Assembly: GCA_964412385.1 (NCBI GenBank)
Contig: CAYPOV010000118.1
Span: 1 to 12,896 of the forward strand
DNA length: 12,896 bases
Origin: JBGSYN01 sp964412385
Lineage (GTDB): Bacteria; Pseudomonadota; Alphaproteobacteria; Geminicoccales; Geminicoccaceae
Reading direction: 5' to 3'
Part shown: piece after piece, positions 6,455-12,896 of the stretch
Layout of the letters: each line of letters starts with the position of its first letter
Numbering within the stretch: position 1 is the first letter of the stretch
Program-made: the position numbers and the translations under genes
The notes under the pieces: generated by a model
What the model saw: only the letters and a program-made list of their open reading frames with translations
Databases searched by the model: none
Told to the model about the DNA's origin: nothing

Positions 6455-7456
6455 ATGGACGCGTCGATTTCGTTGGAGATCCTCACTAGGAAGAATGTCA
6501 AAGACGCTGAGCCGTTGATGCGTGCGCTCGCCCGCTACCACGGGACCGTGTATCAGGGCGATACCGAGAGATTTGCGGGTGATCTGGCGTCGATTCCGTA
6601 TCTCAAAGGCTTTCTGGTCAAACGCCATGGGCGGGCGGTCGCCTACAGTGTCTACACGACAGGTGTCAGTGCCGTCGGTGAACCTCTTCTCTATTTTGAA
6701 GATGCGGGGCTCGATCCGACAGCCTATCGTAAACCGGATCTCGTGCGGCGGATGTTCCATGAGGTCGCCTGGCGCACGCCGCAATGGGTGGCGGGATGGG
6801 AATGGACCACTGCATCCACCAATAAGAGCTTTCAGCGGCTGGTTGGCGATCCCTCATGGTTCGGTGCGCGAGCATCCAATACCCGCAACTACAACATCAC
6901 GGCACTCATCCGTTCGAGCGGCCCGAGCCACCGTTCATGCTATATCGAAAACGAGCCTGACTTTTCGACGATTGTCTTGCCATCGAAACGTCATCTCACG
7001 CCCTACCAAATCAAGCTATTTGCTCGACGTTTGGAGGAAGTCGGACTTTCCGCAAAGCATGTTCTGGAGCAGCAGCCCAGCAGGATTTCCGGGTTTGTCA
7101 CGATCGATCGGCAAACCGGTGCGACCGCCGCCGTCACATTGTGGCAGGATCGCTATGCAACATTCCGGTCGCAACCTGGGGCAATCCTCAGGCACCCCGT
7201 GATGTCGGGAGACTTCGACCATCCGACCGTCACGAAGATTCTCGCTTCCATTGTCAGTGCTGTCGGCGGGTATGTCGGTGGTCTTTCTCGGCCACCATGC
7301 CACATCTCATGGTTCGTCGATCAAGACAGCATTGCGGACGGAGTTCTCGAAAACAACAAAGATGTGACGATCGATCGAATCGGCGACACCGATGCGAGCG
7401 ATTTGCTCCCCTTCAAGATCGATCGCCATGGTCTGTCGAGATTGAGACGCCCTTAA
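6455..7456 (+). CDS. Hypothetical protein with weak GNAT-like N-terminal region
   Basis: I do not recognise this 333-aa protein. The ATG at 6455 follows GGAG at 6443-6446; a GTG at 6446 in the same frame is less well placed. Residues 7-150 have the order expected of a degenerate acetyltransferase fold: an opening strand and helix (LEILTRKNVKDAEPLMRALA), then FLVKRHGRAVAYSVY, LLYFEDAGLDP and TTASTNKSFQRL, followed by WFGARASNTRNY. The acetyl-CoA loop (R/Q-x-x-G-x-G/A) is not evident; the matching place reads AYRKPDLVRRM. The second half (about 170-333) has FVTIDRQTGATAAVTLW and could be a second similar domain. No signal peptide or membrane segment is visible. The stop codon lies inside a 12-base palindrome (7449-7460). 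The aldo/keto reductase follows after 189 bases on the same strand. The protein is probably real; the function is unknown. Confidence 0.7.
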   Translation: MDASISLEILTRKNVKDAEPLMRALARYHGTVYQGDTERFAGDLASIPYLKGFLVKRHGRAVAYSVYTTGVSAVGEPLLYFEDAGLDPTAYRKPDLVRRMFHEVAWRTPQWVAGWEWTTASTNKSFQRLVGDPSWFGARASNTRNYNITALIRSSGPSHRSCYIENEPDFSTIVLPSKRHLTPYQIKLFARRLEEVGLSAKHVLEQQPSRISGFVTIDRQTGATAAVTLWQDRYATFRSQPGAILRHPVMSGDFDHPTVTKILASIVSAVGGYVGGLSRPPCHISWFVDQDSIADGVLENNKDVTIDRIGDTDASDLLPFKIDRHGLSRLRRP

Positions 7457-7460
7457 GGGC
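7449..7460. repeat. 12-base perfect palindrome over the stop codon
   Basis: GCCCTTAAGGGC reads the same on both strands and contains the TAA stop of the 333-aa gene (7454-7456). As RNA it would be only a four-pair stem, and no T-run follows, so it is not a good terminator. Function unknown; it may be chance. Confidence 0.25.
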
Positions 7461-7645
7461 TATTCCAGGAATTGTCTTGCTTATAGCGCCTCTCAATCGC
7501 TGAAGGCTCCCGACCGGCACGGCTAGAACCGATTGGCCGCATCGATCGGAAGCGCCACCGGTGTAGAGCCTCTAGAAAAAACTTCGCAGAATGGTTCTTC
7601 GGGCAGTAGGCTCGACGCGTTTTGAACGCACGGAAGGGGAAGAGT

Positions 7646-8680
7646 GTGGCGATTGATCCGTTGGAGCCGCGCGCGATCGGGCGCACAGGGCTGATGTGCA
7701 CGCGGATGGGGCTCGGTGGGGCACCGATGGGGGAGCGGCGCGTGCGGGTCTCGGATGCGGAAGCTGATGCGATCATGGAATCTGCCTATGCTGCCGGCAT
7801 CCGCTATTTCGATACCTCGCCATGGTACGGTCAAGGCAAGAGCGAGCACCGGATTGGCCGCAATCTCTATGACAAGCCGCGCGAGGATTTGGTGATTTCG
7901 ACCAAGGTGGGAAGGGTTTTCTTGCGGCCGGGCGATGTCCGAACCTTCAATCCGCCATGGTTGGGGCATGGCTGGCCGTTCGATTTCCGCTGGGATTATA
8001 GCCGCGACGGCATCATGCGGTCCTACGAAGACAGCTTGCTGCGTATGGGGATGAACCGGGTCAATGCGCTTTTGATCCATGATCTCGACCCCTCCTATCA
8101 CGACGGTGACGAAGGCGTGCGTGCGCGCCTTGACGAACTCGAGCGCCAAGGCGGCTTCCGTGTGCTCGAGGAACTCAAATCATCGGGCGAGATCCAGGCG
8201 ATCGGTGCCGGGATCAATGTGCTGGGCATGATGCCGCTCTTTCTCGAGCGGTTCCCGATCGATTTCTTTTTGGTGGCCATGCCCTACACCTTGCTCGATC
8301 AAGACGTGCTCGACGAAGAGTTTCCACTTCTAGAAGAGCGCGGTGTGACGGCGGTGATCGGTGCCGTTCTGGCTTCAGGGATCTTGGCGACCGGCCCCGG
8401 GCCCGCTGCAAGCTACGCCTATGGTGCGGCACCGCCCGAGGTCCAACAACGTGTTGCAGGAATTGCTGCGGTATGCACACGGCATGATGTTTCGATGGTG
8501 GCAGCAGCGTTGCAGTTTCCCCTGGCCCACCCTGTTGTCACCTCAATCATTCCGGGCGCTTATCAAGCAGCGCATGTGACCGGCAATCTCGCCGATCTGC
8601 GCGCCGATATTCCCTCCGAATTTTGGGCAGAGCTCAAATCTGAAAAGCTCCTGCGCCAGGACGCACCAACTCCCGGATAG
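7646..8680 (+). CDS. Aldo/keto reductase, D-threo-aldose 1-dehydrogenase / pyridoxal dehydrogenase type
   Basis: This 344-aa cytoplasmic NAD(P)-dependent oxidoreductase folds as a TIM barrel of the aldo/keto reductase superfamily. The full catalytic tetrad is visible: Asp56 and Tyr61 (YFDTSPWYG), Lys87 (VISTKVGR) and His145 (LLIHDLD). The opening IGRTGLMCTRMGLGGAPMG is typical of the branch that includes D-threo-aldose (L-fucose) 1-dehydrogenase and pyridoxal 4-dehydrogenase; the sequence alone does not choose between them. The GTG at 7646 was preferred because GGAAGGGGAAG ends a few bases before it and the family-like sequence starts soon after; an in-frame TTG at 7622 would put that site inside the gene. 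The long insert after Lys87 (RVFLRPGDVRTFNPPW...) is usual for this branch. No sugar or vitamin B6 pathway genes adjoin it, so the physiological substrate is open. Confidence 0.85.
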   Translation: MAIDPLEPRAIGRTGLMCTRMGLGGAPMGERRVRVSDAEADAIMESAYAAGIRYFDTSPWYGQGKSEHRIGRNLYDKPREDLVISTKVGRVFLRPGDVRTFNPPWLGHGWPFDFRWDYSRDGIMRSYEDSLLRMGMNRVNALLIHDLDPSYHDGDEGVRARLDELERQGGFRVLEELKSSGEIQAIGAGINVLGMMPLFLERFPIDFFLVAMPYTLLDQDVLDEEFPLLEERGVTAVIGAVLASGILATGPGPAASYAYGAAPPEVQQRVAGIAAVCTRHDVSMVAAALQFPLAHPVVTSIIPGAYQAAHVTGNLADLRADIPSEFWAELKSEKLLRQDAPTPG

Positions 8681-8868
8681 CATGGGTGGCGCCAGGCGTC
8701 GCTACTCCGATCGCTGCTACCGGATTGAACCGCGGGTGACGGTCAATGTTGCGGCAAACCCTCAGACTTTCTTGGTCTTGATGCACCAGGACGGCAGGAA
8801 CGCGCGCCTGATTGGCCCATTGACGAAAACCGGGAAGCCAACCTTGCCCCGGCCCGGCGGGTGTGTCG
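8681..8868. other. Convergent intergenic region, no gene seen
   Basis: This 188-base gap separates the ends of the aldo/keto reductase and the last TadE-like gene, which face each other. Short reading frames cross it on both strands but have no recognisable protein, no good ribosome site, and overlap the flanking genes. I found only four-pair stems with no T-run, so no terminator can be assigned with confidence. No tRNA cloverleaf was seen. Confidence 0.4.
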
Positions 8869-9477
8869 TTAGGAGAGCGATTGGAGAGTTCCCATTCTCG
8901 GCCGGTAGAAGGCTGTACGATACATGATCTGATTGGCGAGGAGACCAAGCAGCCAGGAGTCATAGGAATAGAAGATTTCGGCAACGACGAGAGTCTCGCC
9001 ATCCGCCATGACGATTTCTTCGGGGATGACCGCTGTCTCGCCAACAGCGCCAATAAGACTGTCCCTGGGAAGCGATCCAGCGCCTTCGCCTTGCCAGGCG
9101 ACTGCCGGAGCACTTCCGTTATTCGATACCACACCTGTCACAATGACCTTGCCGTCGGTGCCCATTTCGAATGGCTCGAGGATGTGTTCCACGGCTTCGA
9201 ACAAGTCATTGAGCGTGTCGGTGGACAAATTCTCATCCCGGGTGCCGAGATCAGCGACGGTGTTGGCTGTCTGCTCCAGCTTCATATTGAGCAGTGTATA
9301 TCGTCCCACTTCCACCATTCCAAGTGAAATGGCCAAGAGAATTGGGAAGATAAGCGCGAACTCGACGGCCGTGATGCCTCGTGCATCCTTGAGAAAATTG
9401 CCGAGCGTCAGGAGATGCTTCATGAATGCGTACTCGGTGGACATCGGATCGTCAGATCGGACATTAGAACGGCTCAT
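8869..9477 (-). CDS. TadE-like pseudopilin (second copy)
   Basis: This pseudopilin-like protein belongs to the TadE family, minor proteins of the Flp/Tad pilus that are cleaved by a prepilin peptidase and held in the inner membrane. The site DARG-ITAVEF is visible, with Glu at +5, followed by the hydrophobic segment ALIFPILLAISLGMVEVGRY. The rest, about 150 residues, should be periplasmic. The start is uncertain. The ATG at 9477 (202 aa) overlaps the preceding gene by 14 bases; ATGs at 9444 and 9423 also fit, and the last gives a short leader (184 aa) more typical of TadE. None has a strong ribosome site. It is the third gene of the TadG-TadE-TadE set. The C-terminus (LLANQIMYRTAFYRPR) is also TadE-like. 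Confidence 0.8.
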   Translation of the reverse strand: MSRSNVRSDDPMSTEYAFMKHLLTLGNFLKDARGITAVEFALIFPILLAISLGMVEVGRYTLLNMKLEQTANTVADLGTRDENLSTDTLNDLFEAVEHILEPFEMGTDGKVIVTGVVSNNGSAPAVAWQGEGAGSLPRDSLIGAVGETAVIPEEIVMADGETLVVAEIFYSYDSWLLGLLANQIMYRTAFYRPRMGTLQSLS

Positions 9478-10054
9478 TGCGCACCGCCACGCTTGCAATA
9501 TAGTGGAAGGTATCGCCGAATATCGGCCGCACGAGATTGGTAATGACATCTGTCGAAAAACTGATCTTGTAGAGGACAATGTCCCCGGGCCCGCCCAGGC
9601 CTGCAGCCCCCATATCACTATCCCACGTGCCATTACCATTGACATCGGTGAAGGTTTCGGTGCCACTGTCGAAAGTGCCATTGCCATTGATGTCATCGAA
9701 GGGCTCACCCTGGCCGATATCGGCGAAACTCTCATAGACCAACGTATCGACATCTTCGGGCTTGATGGTGACAAAGCCCCAGGTGCGGTCCTCGACAATG
9801 TCGACAATCCGCTGCTGTCGGTCCAGAAGGCCTGCTTGCTGGCCCGTGGCACCGTAGCGCGACGCCATCATGACCGCGGACTGGACCGAACCGCTCAGGA
9901 ACAAGTAGAGCGAAAGCTCGAACGTGGCGACGACAATAAGGAAAAAAACCGGTGCTATCATCGCGAACTCGACGGCGGTGCTGCCGCGGCGATCACGCCA
10001 AAGGCAGCGATAGCGCGCGAGCACGGCACCGAGGGCGAGTGATAGGGGCATCAT
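9464..10054 (-). CDS. TadE-like pseudopilin with calcium-loop-like repeats
   Basis: This 196-aa TadE-family pseudopilin has a basic N-terminus and a prepilin-type cleavage site DRRG-STAVEF (Gly24, Glu29 at +5). The hydrophobic helix AMIAPVFFLIVVATFELSLY follows; it would remain in the membrane or join the pilus base after processing. Between about residues 120 and 147 are two tandem copies of a D-x-N-G-N-G-T-x-D-S loop: Asp121-Ile-Asn-Gly-Asn-Gly-Thr-Phe-Asp129 and Asp137-Val-Asn-Gly-Asn-Gly-Thr-Trp-Asp145. They resemble EF-hand or thrombospondin type 3 calcium loops and are not a usual part of TadE. The ATG at 10054 overlaps the TadG stop as ATGA, so the two are translationally coupled. The helix and site make the family call good; calcium binding is inferred. 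Confidence 0.83.
   Translation of the reverse strand: MMPLSLALGAVLARYRCLWRDRRGSTAVEFAMIAPVFFLIVVATFELSLYLFLSGSVQSAVMMASRYGATGQQAGLLDRQQRIVDIVEDRTWGFVTIKPEDVDTLVYESFADIGQGEPFDDINGNGTFDSGTETFTDVNGNGTWDSDMGAAGLGGPGDIVLYKISFSTDVITNLVRPIFGDTFHYIASVAVRNEPF
9620..9694 (-). repeat. Tandem calcium-loop-like repeat inside TadE gene
   Basis: Two copies encode D-x-NGNGT-x-DS, at 9670-9694 and 9622-9646 in round numbers, 48 bases (16 codons) apart. The DNA copies differ at several silent positions, so the duplication is not recent or has been maintained by protein selection. Confidence 0.6.
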
Positions 10055-11457
10055 TGCGCAATCCTTAGATCGCTGAGTTGGCGTCCGATAGCCTTAAACA
10101 CCGAGCTCAGATCTCCATTGCTGGGCGAGTGGAAATAATGCCCATTGGAGGTCGCGCAATCGCGGTAGAGCTGTTGCGTTGATGAAGAGGGCGATGATCC
10201 GAATGTAATCGTGTAGATGATGACCCCTTCAGTCTTCATCGCCTGACAGGTCCGCAACATGCGGTCATCGATCTCGTCACGTGCCGCACCGAGAGAGGCA
10301 AAGCCGAACTCGCCGAGCCTGCCATAAGCGGTGAAATCGGAGCCGTCCGGTCCGCCGCCATTGTGGTCGTAAAACTGATTGTTACCATCGGTCAGCATCA
10401 CAACGACTTTGTCCGACGCAGCCGAGTTGTAATCCAGGGGATAGCTCGCAGGCGTTCCATCGGCCCACAAACCACGCCAGAGAGGCGAAATCGACCGCCA
10501 TCCCCAAACGAGGCCCAGATTACCCGTCGTACCGCCGCGGTGCCACGGCAACATTTCCTGAATGGCATCGACAATTTGTTGCTTGCTGTTGCGCAAGGAG
10601 GTGATTTCCGGACCACAACCGAGATTGGGTCCCGTCCCGTCGTTTTGCGCACCATTGTCTTCATCCACAGGTGGCCAGACATTGTCCGTATTGGGTGCGT
10701 AGTAGAAGCTTTGAAAGGGTTCGGTCGCAGGTGTCGCCTCACTCTCATCGAAGGGTGAGGTTCGTGCCATCACACAGCCCTTCCATGTCGTCGGATCGAA
10801 CCAATCGGTATCGGTATCGAAGACGATGTCGTTGGCATCGAGCCAGCTCGATCGATCGGCACCGATATTCACGGTCGCCGTATAGGGAACGACGGAAACA
10901 TGAAGATAGGGGTGCACATCGAACTCACCAAAGACGATGTCGACCAAATCGAGGGCGGCATCACGCATGGCTCCGATCTTATTCCCACTGCGCATGGAGC
11001 CCGTGTTGTCCATGACGAGTGCCAATTCCATGCGCCGAACCTGTCGGAAGATGACCGTCGAAACATCGAGATTCTGGCTGTTATAGCCGAAGATCTGCAT
11101 GAAGTGATTGGGCACGTTGGCAGTCGCGGAAAGCGTGATCTGATCACCTTGGGTGACGACGTCGAAATTGACGATCTCGGCAAAGCCGGGCCCGGTATCG
11201 AAATTGGCGTCGAAAAACTGTTGGGCTTGGGCCGCGAGTGCATCATCATCGGCGGCTCGGCCCGCCGCCAGTCCTGCGGCATCGAGGGCACGCTGGATGC
11301 GGTTCTCGACGGTGAAGGCAATCATGGCGTCGATCGCGAGCCCTACGGCTGCCATGAGTGGCAACAGCATAAGACCGAACATCAGCAACACGCCGCCTCG
11401 CTCGTCGCGCGCGAAGGCCCGATGCCAACGTCCGAACACTTTCGGTTTCTTTGGCAT
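10051..11457 (-). CDS. TadG-like pilus assembly protein with von Willebrand A domain
   Basis: This 468-aa TadG-family protein is thought in Flp/Tad systems to be membrane anchored, with a large periplasmic or surface part. A short basic leader precedes DERGGVLLMFGLM and a single hydrophobic helix (about 22-45), then DAMIAFTVENRIQRALDAAGLAAG, which is typical of TadG. From about residue 143 a von Willebrand A domain starts with MELALVMDNTGSM, a MIDAS motif (Asp150, Thr152, Ser154). A possible MIDAS Thr lies in GGTTGN (310-311), and VVVMLTDGNN supplies Asp357. Cys228, 281, 404 and 434 could form disulfides. The ATG at 11457 is preferred for its short leader; the ATG at 11508 follows a good GGAG site and would add 17 residues, and a GTG at 11562 is also in frame. 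It is the first of three coupled genes and diverges from ssb. Confidence 0.85.
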   Translation of the reverse strand: MPKKPKVFGRWHRAFARDERGGVLLMFGLMLLPLMAAVGLAIDAMIAFTVENRIQRALDAAGLAAGRAADDDALAAQAQQFFDANFDTGPGFAEIVNFDVVTQGDQITLSATANVPNHFMQIFGYNSQNLDVSTVIFRQVRRMELALVMDNTGSMRSGNKIGAMRDAALDLVDIVFGEFDVHPYLHVSVVPYTATVNIGADRSSWLDANDIVFDTDTDWFDPTTWKGCVMARTSPFDESEATPATEPFQSFYYAPNTDNVWPPVDEDNGAQNDGTGPNLGCGPEITSLRNSKQQIVDAIQEMLPWHRGGTTGNLGLVWGWRSISPLWRGLWADGTPASYPLDYNSAASDKVVVMLTDGNNQFYDHNGGGPDGSDFTAYGRLGEFGFASLGAARDEIDDRMLRTCQAMKTEGVIIYTITFGSSPSSSTQQLYRDCATSNGHYFHSPSNGDLSSVFKAIGRQLSDLRIAQ

Positions 11458-11698
11458 GTTCCGCCCAAAATGAGCCCGATTGACAGTATTCGCACAGGCG
11501 CGTCGCATCGAGATCTCCAAACCCATTGCCTTTTCCGAACAGCAAGAGACCGTTCTCGACACGATTGTTGGCGCGACCGATTAAGATTTCCTAAACGCGT
11601 TGGGTTAATGCAGCCGCCACAACTCTGGCCAATTTCCTTGAAGCGCGTTACATCATCGCTTCAGTCATCAGAGTCCAACATAAGATGCGGGAGCCGCC

Positions 11699-12181
11699 AT
11701 GGCCGGAAGCGTCAATAAGGTAATCCTTGTGGGAAATCTCGGCCGCGATCCCGAGGTGCGCTACACCCAGGACAACAGGAAGATCGTCCATCTCTCTATT
11801 GCCACGTCGGAGCGTTGGAAAGATCGCCAATCGGGCGATAGTCGCGAGCGCACCGAATGGCACCGTGTTGTGATCTTCAACGAGAACCTTGCGGATGTTG
11901 CGGAACGTTTTCTTTCCAAAGGCCGGTCGGTTTATCTCGAGGGCCAATTGCAGACCCGAAAATGGCAGGATCAACAAGGCCAGGATCGTTACACCACCGA
12001 AGTGGTGCTGCAGCGGTTCCGGGGCGAACTCGTCCTGCTCGGCGGACGCGATGATATGGGCGGTTCAGCCGATGACTTCGGACCCCAGGAGGATTTCGAG
12101 CGGATCGGCGGCCGAGACGGTGATCGGGCCCGCCCTCGCTCTCGGTCCCAGGATGATCTCGACGACGACATTCCGTTCTAG
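11699..12181 (+). CDS. ssb: Single-stranded DNA-binding protein
   Basis: This 160-aa bacterial SSB coats single-stranded DNA during replication, repair and recombination, acting as a tetramer. The OB fold spans about residues 1-112: SVNKVILVGNLGRDPEVRYT, ATSERWKD, RTEWHRVVIF, LSKGRSVYLEGQL and TRKWQDQQG. Trp40, Trp54 and Trp89 are positioned as in the family for base stacking. A low-complexity Gly/Asp/Arg linker follows, then the acidic tip DDLDDDIPF, which binds partner proteins. The ATG at 11699 follows GGGAG at 11689-11693. The upstream 241-base gap (to the TadG start) is shared with the divergent Tad genes. I saw no convincing SOS box of the alphaproteobacterial GTTC-N7-GTTC type. hemW starts 15 bases after the stop. 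Confidence 0.96.
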   Translation: MAGSVNKVILVGNLGRDPEVRYTQDNRKIVHLSIATSERWKDRQSGDSRERTEWHRVVIFNENLADVAERFLSKGRSVYLEGQLQTRKWQDQQGQDRYTTEVVLQRFRGELVLLGGRDDMGGSADDFGPQEDFERIGGRDGDRARPRSRSQDDLDDDIPF

Positions 12182-12196
12182 GCGGTACCGTCAACC

Positions 12197-12896
12197 ATGA
12201 ACGCAAGCCAAGCGCCCGGCGGCTTCGCGCTCTATGTTCATTGGCCCTACTGCCTCAAGAAATGCCCGTATTGCGATTTCAATAGCCACGTTCCCTCACT
12301 GGCAATCGATCATAGGGCTTGGCAATCCGCCCTTTTGAGCGAACTCGACGAAGTCGGCCAAAAGACCACCGGCCGCAAGCTCGATTCAATCTTTTTCGGT
12401 GGCGGCACGCCGTCACTCATGGTGCCTGCGACCGTGAATGCACTGGTCGAGCGCGCGCGGCAATGGTGGGTCCTCCATGACGATTGCGAGATCACGCTCG
12501 AAGCCAATCCGACATCGACGGAAGCCAAGAAACTCCATGAATTTCGTCACGCAGGGATCAACCGCATCTCGCTCGGCGTGCAATCGCTGAACGACGAGAG
12601 TTTGCGTTTCTTGGGCCGGGAGCACAGCGCAGCCGAAGCGATCGAGGCTGTCCGGGCCGCAGCATCGGCGGTGGAGCGATGGTCATTCGATCTGATCTAT
12701 GGCCGCCCCGGCCAAACCGTCGCCGAATGGGAAGCCGAACTTGATCAGGCCCTCAACCATGTCGGAGGCCACATCTCGGCCTATCAATTGACCCTCGAGC
12801 CCGGCACTAAATTTCACGCAATGGCCGAACGCGGTGCATTGACCGTGCCAGACGAAGACGATCTCTCGGACTTCTTTCGAACCACCCGGCGGGTTC
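12197..12896 (+). CDS. hemW: HemW-type radical SAM protein, N-terminal part
   Basis: This encodes the first 233 residues of a radical S-adenosylmethionine protein of the HemW branch, formerly annotated as oxygen-independent coproporphyrinogen oxidase; the frame is still open at the window end. HemW is thought to be a haem chaperone rather than a coproporphyrinogen oxidase. The 4Fe-4S cluster motif is visible as Cys19-x3-Cys23-x2-Cys26 in YCLKKCPYCDF. The segments VHWPYC, FFGGGTPSLM (the SAM-contacting region), LEANPTS, GINRISLGVQSLND, FDLIYGRPGQT and SAYQLTLEPGT are all typical. The HWPYCLKKCPYCDFNSH form identifies HemW rather than HemN. The ATG at 12197 has no strong ribosome site but fits the family start, 15 bases after ssb. 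The normal length of about 380 residues implies roughly 150 are missing at the right edge. Confidence 0.93.
   Translation, partial: MNASQAPGGFALYVHWPYCLKKCPYCDFNSHVPSLAIDHRAWQSALLSELDEVGQKTTGRKLDSIFFGGGTPSLMVPATVNALVERARQWWVLHDDCEITLEANPTSTEAKKLHEFRHAGINRISLGVQSLNDESLRFLGREHSAAEAIEAVRAAASAVERWSFDLIYGRPGQTVAEWEAELDQALNHVGGHISAYQLTLEPGTKFHAMAERGALTVPDEDDLSDFFRTTRRV

Noticed and set aside
8681..8868. Possible tRNA or intrinsic terminator after the aldo/keto reductase
   Set aside because: No cloverleaf arms could be paired, and the GC-rich stems are only four pairs long with no T-run.
8634..9134. Minus-strand frame spanning the convergent gap and part of TadE
   Set aside because: It overlaps the end of the aldo/keto reductase and TadE in another frame, has no ribosome site and no recognisable domain.
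9008..10042. Plus-strand open frame of 344 codons across both TadE genes
   Set aside because: Both TadE genes on the minus strand have prepilin sites and coupled starts, so this frame is antisense noise.
11563..11698. CtrA-like TTAA sites or an SOS box between the Tad genes and ssb
   Set aside because: TTAA elements occur, but none has the seven-base spacing of TTAA-N7-TTAA, and no GTTC-N7-GTTC pair was found.

Overview
The window looks like part of an alphaproteobacterial chromosome. The evidence is moderately high GC with dense ATGA gene overlaps, an SSB ending in an acidic DDDIPF tip, a HemW-type radical SAM gene, TadG/TadE pilus genes and a periplasmic BMP-family binding protein with a twin-arginine-like leader. 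No species is identifiable. I saw no rRNA, tRNA, CRISPR array, insertion sequence or phage gene.

Layout. (1) Positions 1-5107, minus strand: one operon reading leftwards. It encodes a BMP-family binding protein, two ABC permeases, a formamidase, an isochorismatase-fold cysteine hydrolase and the N-terminus of the ABC ATPase, which runs off the window. (2) Positions 5269-6171, minus strand: a beta-hydroxyacid dehydrogenase resembling YihU, just upstream of the operon. (3) Positions 6455-8680, plus strand: an unrecognised 333-aa protein with a weak GNAT-like region, then an aldo/keto reductase. (4) Positions 8869-11457, minus strand: a compact TadG-TadE-TadE set. (5) Positions 11699-12896, plus strand: ssb, then the start of hemW, cut by the window end.

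How the genes fit together. The operon looks like an uptake-plus-nitrogen-release unit. A BMP-type transporter (a family known for nucleosides and related compounds) would import a small nitrogen compound. The hydrolase, whose Asp/Lys/Cys spacing matches biuret hydrolase, and the formamidase could then release ammonia and formate. The substrate is inferred, not shown. The distal end of the operon is abnormal. The hydrolase has an in-frame TAA between its catalytic Lys and Cys, and the ATPase has lost the Walker A Lys while the residues around the motif are intact. Both lesions lie within 450 bases of the window edge, so they may be real decay or sequence error at a contig end.

The three Tad genes encode surface or pilus-associated pseudopilins. 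One carries two tandem calcium-loop-like repeats. No secretion ATPase, TadB/C, prepilin peptidase or pilin gene is visible beside them. ssb and hemW are housekeeping genes.
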